Position numbers and translations under genes: made by a program. Of a DNA stretch of 64,000 bases, positions 1 through 9,480 are shown in pieces; positions within the stretch are counted from its first letter, which is position 1; each line of letters opens with the position of its first letter. The notes under the pieces are model-generated. The model did not search any database and was not told the DNA's origin. It worked only from the letters and a program-made list of their open reading frames with translations. The stretch comes from Diphasiastrum complanatum (taxonomy: Eukaryota; Streptophyta; Lycopodiopsida; Lycopodiales; Lycopodiaceae), in the NCBI GenBank assembly GCA_029204225.1, contig CM055092.1, forward strand, positions 58,450,698 to 58,514,697, in the 5' to 3' direction.

Positions 1-2321
1 CCCAAGGAACAAGCATGCCTTTGGGGTTAATGATCAATAACCTTTCATCTAGATACTTGCCTAGGAAACTTTGCAAAAATATGATATTCAAAACGGTCTT
101 TCTAGTGCATGGTGCATGTGCCAAGGCACATCCACAACTCCGAAACGCATTACATATATATATGTATGTATTATTTATTCAGAACCTTAAAAGTGCACAT
201 TGCTTAATACTAGCACTTAATGGCATTGCAATGTGTTAATCAATCACTCATCACTGCCATAGTGGTCCATTGGCCAACTTGGCAGTGACCACGTGACTCT
301 ACAATGCAGCTGATCATTCATTCTTGATTTCTTTTCCTCTCAAAACTTTGAGCCTTGCTCTCAAGTCTCTTTCTCCACAGTCAACTTAAGGAACTCTATA
401 GACTATAGCATGTCAATGGGAAACCAATTCCAACATTCAATGTCATAAGCTGGTGTGCAGATTTGGGCATCACGATCTCATCTTGTGCTACTCTCCAAAG
501 ATCTATCCACGCTTCAAATGTGGCCCACCTCTTCATGAAACTAAAACCTCAACAATGACAATCAGGCTATCCACACAGATTCCACCCATTGAGAATGGCT
601 GAGATAGTGTTCACTATTGATGACTCCTTGAGGCTTAATCAATCGTAAATTTGAACATGGGACTGGAAGTTGGCATCTGAAAGTGTAATGATGAGGAATG
701 AAGGATACAACCGGCATATGCCAGAGGAAGAGAGAGCACACAACATTGGTGCCTCCTCAATTGTTGCAGTGATAGTGATGTATTTTGACAGGCAGTCTCA
801 CTTTAAATGGTTCTATGTAAATTCAATTTTGACTATCAGTAGCTCAGCTGCTCATCTACAAGCCTTCCTCTGTAGCAAACTGTGCAAACTGCACACTCAA
901 ACGAAGCTTCAAAGCTTAACACGGCATTCACTTTAAATCTTTTCATGATCATCATCAATGAAAGAATAAACAAATATTTTTGACGGTGATGTAACTTCAA
1001 GATTTTTCTGGCTGAAAAAATTACGACAACTACCATGATGTTTCTCGACCACTGTAAAATTTACTCATACGAGAATGGTGTCCCTTAAAGCTTAGCACTT
1101 GCATTAATGGCCAGGAAGCATTTGAGGTCGCATTACCATTAAAGGAACATTGACTCAAAAATAACACATTCATCGGGTTATCAAAATTCAAGATTCATCA
1201 AGAACACACAAAGCAATAAAACCACAGTCTGAAACTTGCACCATTCTCTGCATAGTTCTCTGTCTAGACTACGTAATATATTCTTCGTAGGTGTCTAGCT
1301 TATATGCCTGCTATACAGTACATATTACATTATACATAGCAAGAAAGAGAAAGTCTCCCTTTGACTCCTTGACACTTACACTTGTCACACACCAAGATTC
1401 CAGAATACTGGCCAACAAAGCCTCAGGAGTCAGGATATTCATAGCAAGTTCTCCCTGCATGAAGACAATTCAGGCCACACGCTTCTAAAAAAGTGTAGCC
1501 TGGATTGTCCCGATGGCAACAAACCTTGTTAAGAATTTCCACAATAGCAAGGTCTTCTCAGAAACAATTCGGGCCACACACCTAATAAAAAGTGTAGCCT
1601 GGAGTCTCCATACAAGCAAACCTTGTTATAAATATGCGCAGGTGCCAACAACCAGGTGTCAAGCTAACAAATAAGTAACGTTTAACTGTTTACTCAAGTA
1701 GCTACATGTTTTCATGGCAGAGAATCTTTTCAACGGCGTCCCTTTTTTTAATTGAAAAACCAACAGATCCCGGAGCATTTGTCCCCTCAACCTCCCGAGA
1801 TTGAAACCTCGACTGATCCCAAAGCACGTTTTTGTTAATCCTTTCAACATTTTTGATCAAAATCAGCATAAATATAAAAATTAAGGCGAAGCCTTACCCT
1901 AGAAAATGTCTACATCCTCAAGACTTCAAGCAAAAACTATCACCTATTCTCGTTCTAACAGCAAGTGAAAAGCAAGGTATACACTAGAAATTTGAAAGCT
2001 AATGATGATCATAACTAGTTCTACATCCTCAAACTTAAAAAGCTATTACTTCTTCCATTTTAGAAGAAAGAGGAGATTAAGGCCTTGAATTTGCTTCAAT
2101 GTGATAATAATTCTCTGCATAGTCCATAATGCCTTACCATGCCTAGATGCGAACCGATATAAACGGCGGCACTACACTGCTGTCTTTGTGCTTTTGTTGA
2201 ATCACTCTCCCTATTTCTCGTAGCGATCAGGCTCGTCATAATTGCAATCGGCATAAGGACCAAAATTAGGGGAAATACTTTGCTGTTGTATCTATTAGAG
2301 TCGAAAATAGAGACAATGTCA
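1..2321. other. No recognisable gene
   Basis: I see no convincing coding region here. Short open stretches lack domain signatures. The SMC-like gene to the right is transcribed leftward, so introns or later exons could lie here, but I could not find the next conserved SMC block. The string CTACATCCTCA recurs near 1911, 2023 and 2473, the last at a proposed splice acceptor. A tandem duplication is listed separately. Confidence 0.5.
1466..1640. repeat. Two-copy ~99-bp tandem duplication
   Basis: GGCCACAC, a run of A, GTGTAGCCTGGA and AAACCTTGTTA occur in the same order twice, about 97-99 bases apart (first copy from about 1470, second from about 1570). The copies have diverged by substitutions and small gaps. 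Confidence 0.7.
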
Positions 2322-3216
2322 CTCTAAATACGTGTAGCCTATTTGTAACGTCAAGGGTATATGCAATCTGTAAACGACTTCATCTTTTCGACGCACATTC
2401 AAGATTCCGAGATGTTCTGATTCCTGAGCAGCCCGTAAGGAAAGAAACTCCGGAGTCGACTCTGCTTGTAGCCACTACATCCTCATACTTCACTATTAGA
2501 GCACTAAAGAAAGGAATGGTTGATATACAATGATTACCTATCTTAGCCATCGTGAGAGGGAAGTACCTTCGCACATTCCGTTGAGCTTTGCTGTTTGGTG
2601 GACTCGTTCAGAAGAGCAATAACATTTTTCGCTCTCATGGTTCTTGGTGAGGCTCCAAAAGCAAATGCTAAAGCCTCACCGATCACCTGTCTTATATCAA
2701 GGGCAGACAAAATCTAACGAATGAATCGAAACATTCAAAACTTGAGTAGATTTTACTAAACCTTAATCTGTACAAAACGTAATCAAATATCACTTGCTGT
2801 TAACAAGCTTAGCTTACAAAATCAGCAGCAACTACAAAATAGTATCGATCCATTCAACCTCAAGAGACAATAATTACATTTATATGAACAGCTAATATTA
2901 ACATTCATACGAACAGCTAATAAAATGTATAGAGATCTTTATTCCTGCAGTGTTTAATGTTCAAAGAAAATCACAAGAAGGATACGCTTTTTCCCGAGCC
3001 ATTGGGACCAATAATACACGAAAAACCTGTCAAAGGGCCGATCCTAGCCTTCTGACTGAAGCTCTTAAATCCTTTGATGGAAATAAATTGAATTGTCACG
3101 GGTGCTTGATTTTCCTGGGGTTGGACAAAAGAACTCCGATGCTCAATGCCAACACCAACACGATCTTCTGAGCTTATTCCGCAGCCATCTCGCTTTCCTT
3201 GCTTATCGACCTCCAT
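2322..3216 (-). CDS. SMC-like ATPase, 5' exons (partial)
   Basis: Exon 1 (3216 to 2986) starts with ATG and ends in a P-loop, GPNGSGKS, preceded by IKGFKSFSQKARIGPLTGF. FKS-(10-15)-IGP-x3-F-x2-IIGPNGSGKS is the N-terminal signature of SMC family chromosome ATPases. A GT donor follows at once (2985). Exon 2 (2686 to 2567) starts after CAG, continues in phase (VIGEALAFAFG) and encodes a typical RAKN stretch. A GT donor follows. A third open block (2474 to 2322) carries LGILNVRRKDEVVYRL, which resembles the strand after the SMC Walker A region, but its borders are less sure. Val replaces the usual Asn after GKS. No Q-loop, hinge or C-terminal Walker B is in the window, so the gene is cut by the window edge or is a 5' relic. 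SMC family membership is likely; the subfamily is unknown. Confidence 0.65.
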
Positions 3217-3227
3217 GATTCTTCTGC

Positions 3228-3283
3228 TTCTGTGACTTTCCTCTGATTTGTTTACTTCTGTGACTTTCCTCTGATTTGTTTAC
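3228..3283. repeat. Perfect 28-bp tandem duplication
   Basis: Two identical 28-base units (3228-3255 and 3256-3283) beginning TTCTGTGACTTTCC lie head to tail, 12 bases upstream of the SMC-like ATG on its 5' side. They would fall in the 5' UTR or core promoter of that minus-strand gene. Perfect identity implies a recent duplication. Confidence 0.9.
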
Positions 3284-3395
3284 TACAGCTCTTCATACTG
3301 GATTGAAAATTTTGCATTCAATGTTAATAGGGCTTACTAAGTGTTGGTGTACTCATGTGCTTGGTACTCATTTTATGCCTTGTCTTTCTAGTGGA

Positions 3396-3850
3396 AATGG
3401 TATCACATCACATCACATGATTTCATTGGTGATGTTGTTGCTACTATCTATCGCTCATGATAACATTATTCAATATTCATGTTGTTTGAGAGCATACACA
3501 CATTTTGCCAAAGTAGATTTCAGAGTCCTCTCATTTAAATGTAGACCTTGACATTTCATGTGAGAGTATTCGCACTCATGGAGATGTTATTGTTGATACT
3601 TCTCAAAAGGATCTTCATCACTCTTCCACCACGCAAGGGGCTGTTGCATCTCAAGCAACTTAGAGAAAGAGCAAGATTATTGTGATCATGCACGTAGTGA
3701 AGATTTCATCTCATTTGTTTTGGAAACATATGGATGTCTTCACACAAAGCTAAATGATTTTTTGTCTTCATGTGCAGAGCTTGTTATGAAATGCCAGAGT
3801 CACAGTGCCAGGCTATCTAACATTGACTCTAAGGCACTAACATTTACAAC
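3396..3850 (+). pseudogene. Reverse-transcriptase tail remnant (C-terminal region)
   Basis: Frameshifted fragments on the plus strand read SGNGITSHH, then HDFIGDVVATIY, then DISCESIRTHGDVIVDTSQ with AVASQAT, then DFISFVLETYGCLHTKLNDF. This order (His near a Cys-rich site, a D-V-x-V-D-x-S strand, an alternating A-x2-K/T-x2-K segment, then F-x-P/S-F-V-x-E-x-Y-G) resembles the region after the polymerase in some plant and algal non-LTR reverse transcriptases, where an endonuclease-like fold follows a zinc site. At least two frameshifts and a TAG stop near 3661 show decay. The family assignment is from memory of the pattern and is tentative. Confidence 0.35.
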
Positions 3851-4446
3851 ACAGACATTCCTATAAACATCTGTGACATTATTAACTAACAAATGTACAT
3901 CTTACAACAATCGCTTTTTCGAGGATAAAAATGACCACCCCTTTGTTGGAGGTGACAAAACTTCGTAAAAATCATAATCAACCACACAATAGTGTTGTAG
4001 TACACCCATCACCAAAACAAAACAGCTCCAAATCTCGCACAAACGTTTTGTAATTTACGACAAGCTTCACCATCTGCAAGAACATAAAATATGTCAACCA
4101 AACTATGCAACATTGAACAGTGTCAAAAACGCTTGTATTTAACAGTTTAGCAAAACTTCAGCATCTGCAAGAAGATAAACAACATCAGCCAAACCTTCAT
4201 GGGATAAAAACTGATACAATCATAACATCAACATTGAACATTGTCAAAAACGATTCATACAGGACCTAAACATTGTATTAGTCTACATTCATAAACCCTA
4301 AACTATGCAATGTACTTGGTCAAGATAACAAACAACTCACCAACATTATTGACATAAGAAATTGAGTCTATCATCAAATAAGGTGCAAATATAGATCCCG
4401 GCAAACCTTTCTTGCAGACCGCTCCCAAACTACGTCTGTTTGTTGT

Positions 4447-4681
4447 GTGACACAGGCTATGCTAAAACTTCCACCTAGGAGAATGCAAATTGAGATAGGC
4501 TCTAATTGGTTAAGGGTTTTCACTGCATGCCTCTATAGTTGTACACAGATTTTAAACAACCAAAGTAATCGTGTACAGTTGCAGATGCCTACATCTAAAT
4601 GCTTGCAACAATAAGAGCGGCCTCTCCAAATTTACAGGTTACATTCTCCTAGGTGGAAGGTGTAGCAAAGCCTATGTCAAA
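4447..4681. mobile_element. MITE-like foldback element
   Basis: About 38-base arms at 4449-4486 and 4640-4679 are inverted copies of each other with a handful of mismatches; both contain TTCCACCTAGGAGAATG. The ~150-base centre has an inner inverted pair (TGTACAC near 4540, GTGTACA near 4574). There is no coding sequence. Size and structure suit a non-autonomous DNA transposon or foldback element. I could not identify a clear target duplication. Confidence 0.6.
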
Positions 4682-4735
4682 CAAAGAATAATATTCACCA
4701 ACTGCAAAAAAAAAAACATTTACGTTTATTGAAAT

Positions 4736-4900
4736 GTACATACATACACATACATATACACACCCACACACACACACACATACACACATACATATATACA
4801 GAGACACATACATACACATATATATACACAAAAAAAACACATTTAAACATACATACATACATGCATGCATACATGCATACATATACACACATACATACAT
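4736..4900. repeat. CATA/CACA microsatellite
   Basis: Compound simple repeat of ACAT, ACAC and GCAT units. Open frames across it on either strand are products of the repeat. Confidence 0.95.
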
Positions 4901-4939
4901 GAAGTCACGCTCTGAAAGTCCAAACATAATCTCCAATAT

Positions 4940-5140
4940 TAATCCTAAATTCTATAGACTAACCTAACCTTCACTCTTATCCTACCATACTTAACCCTAA
5001 CCCAAACCCCAATCCTAATCTTCCGTAACATCTAACCATAAACCTATTGCATGTCCACAATCCATAAATCTAACTTTGAATCTTAACTCATAATCCTAAA
5101 ATCTAAAATCCTAATTCTAACCCTTATCTTTACTACAAAC
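4940..5140. repeat. Degenerate CCTAA-rich, telomere-like tract
   Basis: The tract has scattered CCTAACC, AACCCTAACCC and AATCCTAA units (clearest at 4966-5020). CCCTAAA is the usual plant telomere unit, but these copies are irregular, so this is at most an old interstitial telomeric tract or a C/A-biased simple sequence. Confidence 0.4.
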
Positions 5141-5146
5141 AAACTA

Positions 5147-5686
5147 CTAAAGCACTTTCGAATATACAATGTTTTGAGTGCACCTGGCCACTCCTGGCAC
5201 ATCGATAAATTGGTCGTCATTGTCACTAATCAACACTCGTACACTTGCTGCATTTTGTACTCTCGATAGTGCCACATACAGTTGACCATGACTAAATACA
5301 GGATGTGGAAAATACAATCCAATAGTGTCCATAGTCTGCCCTTGCGCCTTGGATATTGTCATGGCAAAAGCCGCTCTGATAGGGAATTGTACTCTCTACA
5401 ATTCAAACGGCAAATCTGAATTGCTCGGCACTAAAGGGATTCGTGGACTGAGAACTCTACTCCCTATATTCTTCTCAATCACTATCTCTGCCTCTATGAC
5501 CTGTCTGTCCAATCTACAAATGATAAGTCTTGTACCATTGCACAATCCCTTGTGCGATGTTATCGACTGCAACAACATCACTATCATGCCAACCTTCAAC
5601 ACCAACTTATGTGGAGGACATCCACTCAGTTGCAAGTTGTTCAAAAACTCTACTAGGTACATGTTGTAAAGCTAGTTTTACGGTGC
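5147..5686 (-). pseudogene. Helitron PIF1-like helicase, C-terminal fragment
   Basis: Read leftward, one frame carries EFLNNLQLSGCPPHKLVLK, then IVMLLQ, GLCNGTRLII, a stop (5396-5398), QFPIRAAFAMTISKAQGQT and GLYFPHPVFSHGQLYVALSRV. These are the last helicase motifs of PIF1-type helicases found in plant Helitrons (G-x2-PH-x-L-x-LK, GLCNGTRL, AMTI-x-K-x-QGQT, VFSHGQLYVA-x-SRV). The frame continues through the stop, so one point mutation broke it. The Rep domain and the N-terminal two thirds of the helicase are missing, and the match stops near 5686. No CTRR end was found. Confidence 0.85.
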
Positions 5687-5941
5687 AAGCTTTACTCTCG
5701 GCACCACTGGCGCCAGCATTGTCTCCAGTGCTAGCAATGTCACTGTTGCTCTCGGTACCACTACGACCAAGAATCCAGCTGGCACCAAGTTCCTATGGCT
5801 GAAAAACTTTGATCGAATCTAGCGAAGTCCAGAGAGCTCGGATCGATGTGCAATCACCTCACACGAACTAGGCATGATTAAAGGAAGCCTAGGGATCAAT
5901 AAATTCTAGTGAGATAAAATGACTTTACAAAGAGAGAAAGA
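5687..5941. other. Junction between Helitron fragment and copia A
   Basis: A GC-richer stretch with GGCACCA and GCTCTCGG motifs is followed by AT-rich sequence. No 5' LTR, primer-binding site or gag start for copia A is visible, so the 5' end of that element was lost here. Confidence 0.5.
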
Positions 5942-6560
5942 GTGCTTTCACATGAGGACTCTCTCATGATGTCCATATTTTCTTCAACAAGCTTCAAAGG
6001 AGAAGATCCTTGGTGGATTGACTCAGGTGATAGTTCACACATGACTAGTAAAAGGGAATTTTTCTCTTCTCTCTTATCTTATGATGGACCTATAAAGTCT
6101 ATCTATACAGCAAATGATGAAGCTTGTAAGATTGAAGGAGTTGGTAGCATTCCCCTTTGCTTAGGATCTTCCAAAAAGATCAACATAGAAGGTGTTTTGT
6201 ACATTCCTACAATAACAAAGAATCTACTAAGTGTTGGCCAAATGGTAGACAATGGTTTCAATGTTGACTTTGCTTCAAATGAATGTTTCATCAAGAAGAG
6301 GGGTAAGATAGTGGCTAAGGGCACTAGACTTGGCAAACTTTATAAGTTGGATGCATTTGTGGATACTAATGTTGTCATGTTGGCCGAGAAGAGCAAGATA
6401 TCTACCTTTACTTTATGACACAAAAGACTTGGACATGTCAACTCGGGTTCCATGGAGGCTATGATCAAGGAGGAGTATGCTTTAGGCCTACCAAGGTCTA
6501 TTGGGAAGGAAGACAAGGTTTGTGAAGCTTGTGCCTTATCCAAGGCACATAAGAAGGTGT
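5942..6560 (+). pseudogene. Copia A protease and GAG-pre-integrase
   Basis: The frame enters in the gag-protease linker. The protease active site reads WWIDSGDSSHMT (about 6013-6048); copia proteases have D-S-G-A-S/T, so the Ala after Gly is replaced by Asp. The next segment, LYIPTITKNLLSVGQM with KRGKIVAKG and KLYKLD, is the usual GAG-pre-integrase region. A TGA at 6416-6418 sits where copia has Trp (L-W-H-KRLGH), a single-base change. The zinc-binding H-H-C-C motif of integrase begins straight after it (HKRLGHVN ... CEAC). Gag is absent. Confidence 0.9.
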
Positions 6561-7490
6561 CTCCTAACTCCATCACAAAGTCATCTCATCCTCTTGAACT
6601 CATACACTCAGATGTGCACATTGCTAGCACCAAATCTAATGGAGGTTCATCCATGTTTTTAACCTTCATTGATGACTACTCAAGATATTGTTGGGTGTTC
6701 TTGCTTTCCTTCAAGTCTCAAGTATTTGATACTTTTGTAAAGTTCAAGTTGTTTGTGGAAAAGCATCATAATCATAGCATCAAGATTCTTAGAAGTGACA
6801 ATGGTGGATAATTCATCTCCAATGAGTTCAAGGCCTTTTGTGAGGAGGAAGGGATCAAGAAAGAGACTTCTTGTCCTTACACTCCTCAACAAAATGGAGT
6901 TGCTGAAAGAAGGAATAGAACATTATGTGAATGTTCTAAGGCTTTAAGATTAGATGCTTGTTTGCCCAAATCCTTTTGGGGTGAGTCTCTTGTATGTGCA
7001 AACTACTTGATGAATAGGGTGCCTTGCAAAGCAATTGAAGGCAAAACTCCTTATGAGATGTTGTATGGAAAGAAACCCAATCTTAATCACTTGAAAGTTT
7101 TTGGGTGTATATGTTATGTGCATGTGCCATTGGAAACAAGAACCAAGGAGGATCCATCTTCCACAAAAGGGATCATGCTTGGATATGCAAGCTCAAGCAA
7201 GGGCTACAAAGTCTATCTCCCATCCTTGAACAAATTTGTTGTTTCAAGGGATGTCATCTTTGATGAACATCATATGCATATGCTTGAAGAAGGCTCAAGT
7301 GCTCCAACAACCAAGAAGAAGATGGCCGAGGAGCAAGATCTTGGCTTTGAGGAGGAGCTCATGGAGGAGCAAGCACCAAACCCACCTATCACACCAAGGA
7401 GATCTTCAAGGACAAAAGTGGAGCCATCAAGGCTCACATATCAAGCCAAAGGACAGCAAGTTGAGGGTATCTCATCCACTTCTTATGCTT
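6561..7490 (+). pseudogene. Copia A integrase
   Basis: In the same frame: LELIHSDVH (first catalytic Asp, about 6611), FIDDYSRY, ILRSDNGG (second Asp), a TAA at 6809-6811 where family members have GAA, then CPYTPQQNGVAERRN (catalytic Glu). ANYLMNRVPCKAIEGKTPYE, HLKVFGCICYVH and GIMLGYASSSKGYKVY follow, which is the conserved copia integrase C-terminal half. The triad is present, so the stops alone inactivate it. The linker to RT is rich in Glu and Lys. Confidence 0.92.
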
Positions 7491-8510
7491 TATCTAGTTT
7501 TGAAGAACCGTCTAATGTTGAAGATGCATTGAACTCCAAAGAATGGTATAAAGCTATGTTGGATGAGTATGATGCCTTGATTGAGAATGAAACTTGGTTG
7601 CTTGTTGAGAGACCTCAAAGGAATGTAATAGGATGCAAGTGGGTCTTCAAGCTTAAGTTGAATGCAAATGGGAGTGTTAACAAACATAAAGCAAGATTAG
7701 TTGCAAAAGGTTATGCTCAAGAGAGAGGGATAGACTATGAGGAAACTTTTGCACCCGTGGCCAAGATGGTCACAATAAGGCTAATCATTGCACTTGCATC
7801 ACATTTTGGATGGATTCTATGTCAAATGGATGTCTCTAATGCTTTCTTGAATGGTTTTTTGGAAGAGGATATCTACATGGAGCAGCCACAAGGGTTCATC
7901 AAGCATGAAATGGAGAACAAAGTATGCCATCTCCAAAGAAGCATCTATGGCTTGAAGCAAGCCTCGAAATCTTGGAATTCAAGACTACATTGCTATCTTA
8001 TTTCACTTTCTTTTGTTCAAAGTGAATATGATCCCACTCTTTACATTAAGTTTGATGATGTTGGTATTGTACTTTTACTCATTTATGTAGATGACATCAT
8101 CATTAGTGGAAATAGTGTTGATGGTATTGAAAAAATCAAGATAGATCTATCCTTAGAGTTCAAGATGGTAGATCTAGGGTGTCTTCACTTCATCTTAGGC
8201 ACAGAAGTACTTAGAGGGTCTGATTTTATCTTTATAAGTTAAGTAAACTATGCTCAAAGTCTTTTGAAGAAGTTTAAGATGGAAGTATGCAAAAGTGTTG
8301 ACACACCAATGGAGCAAGATGTAAAAGTGCCAAATGAAGATAATGAAAGATCCTTCATGGACATCACTTTGTTTAGGCAACTTATAGGTTCCTTAATGTG
8401 GATCACTATAACTAGACCAGATATTAGCTTTAGTGTATGTAGGTTGAGCCAATCCATGCAAAAGCCATTGAATATCCATTGGAAAAAGGCTAAGAGGATT
8501 CTAAGAGGGA
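7491..8510 (+). pseudogene. Copia A reverse transcriptase
   Basis: The RT domain (RVT_2) begins at DALNSKEWYKAMLDEYDAL. It contains GCKWVFKLK, KARLVAKGYAQ, DYEETFAPVAKM, QMDVSNAFLNG, MEQPQGF, SIYGLKQASKSWN and the catalytic LIYVDDIIIS (YVDD at 8084-8095, intact). A TAA at 8240-8242 interrupts the frame, which then resumes with NYAQSLLKKF, VDTPME and LIGSLMWITITRPDI. Apart from stops, the frame is unbroken from 5942 to about 8510, suggesting a fairly young copy. Confidence 0.93.
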
Positions 8511-8954
8511 TAGGAAATCAACAAGTGCCTATTCAACTTTCATAGGAGAAGGTGTGGTTTCATGGCTTTCAAAAAAGCAAGAAACTATATCTCTATCTTC
8601 AACTGAGGCCGAGTACAAAGCTTTGACAACCACTACAAAGGAGGTACTTTGGATCAAGAGATTATTGGTGGAGCTAAAGATCATGGATTCAGAGGAGGCA
8701 CCAATCATCTACAATGACTATATATCAGCCCAACACCTTGCATCTAACCCAATCTTCCATGCAAGATCTATGCACATTGAGATATGCCATCACTTTGTGA
8801 GAGAAATGGTGCAAGCCAAGGAGATTGCTTTGGAGCATGTTCCAAGCAATGAATGTGTATTGATCTACTTACTAAACCACTTCAAAAGACACCTTTTATG
8901 AAGTTCAGATCATCACTTGGAGTGATTAGTAAAGCAATGATTGAACCAAGCTAG
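8511..8954 (+). pseudogene. Copia A RNase H, internally deleted
   Basis: After AKRILRGI the sequence jumps directly to a KSTSAYSTFIGEGVVSWLSK segment in a new frame. The intervening block of copia RNase H (short GL-x-Y strand, then Y-S-D-A/S-D-W/F-A with the first catalytic Asp) is missing. The later motifs remain: ISLSSTEAEYKAL (catalytic Glu), a degenerate YNDYISAQHLA (the third acidic site), FHARS and FVREMVQAKEIALEHVPSNE. A one-base shift near 8866 separates these from DLLTKPLQKTPFMKFRSSLG, which ends at TAG 8952-8954. Confidence 0.9.
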
Positions 8955-9480
8955 ATAGTGAGAAGGAGTGTTAAAAATTCACAATTCTAGCTTGACTAGT
9001 TTTGGTCATATGACTTGTAAATAGTTAGATGGTCATGATGTGGCTTGTCACACGTGCCAAATAGCATAGGATTCCATTCATAAGAATGTTCTCAAGTAGA
9101 CCTAAGTGTTAGAACCTTTGGAATGAGTCCAAATTATGCTTAGATACAAGAGAGAAAAAATAGGAGCTATTTTTGGTAGTTTTTGCATTGTTGAGGGATC
9201 TCCAAGATTCCAACCCTAACTTGGTAGGGATGAAAGATCCACCAAAATTAGCATTAGGGATAGGTTTAGGGCTACTCATACCTGCCCAAAATCGTATATG
9301 TAGGTGATGATCACCAAAATCAATCAAGCAATTTCATGATTTTTCTCTCATAATGGTGCAATTGCTCTCTATGTTCATAATTGTTTGAGTACTTGTGATT
9401 ACTAATGATTATAGGATTGAATGTAGGTCTAGTGTACAGTACTCAGACTGTGGGAGGCCGTACTTTCACACGTGTGAAGT
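8955..9480 (+). mobile_element. Copia A polypurine tract and 3' LTR (right end uncertain)
   Basis: GAGAAGGAG (about 8960-8968) directly precedes TGTTAAAAATTC at 8969, the expected polypurine tract and LTR start just after the RNase H stop. No gene lies in the LTR. A 14-bp perfect palindrome TTCACACGTGTGAA (9465-9478), with a CACGTG G-box core, lies inside or just beyond it. No second LTR copy is available, so the right border is a guess. Confidence 0.6.

Noticed and set aside
4649-4967. Overlapping open frames rich in Tyr/Val/Cys/Met or His/Thr
   Set aside because: They are translations of the CATA/CACA microsatellite on both strands.
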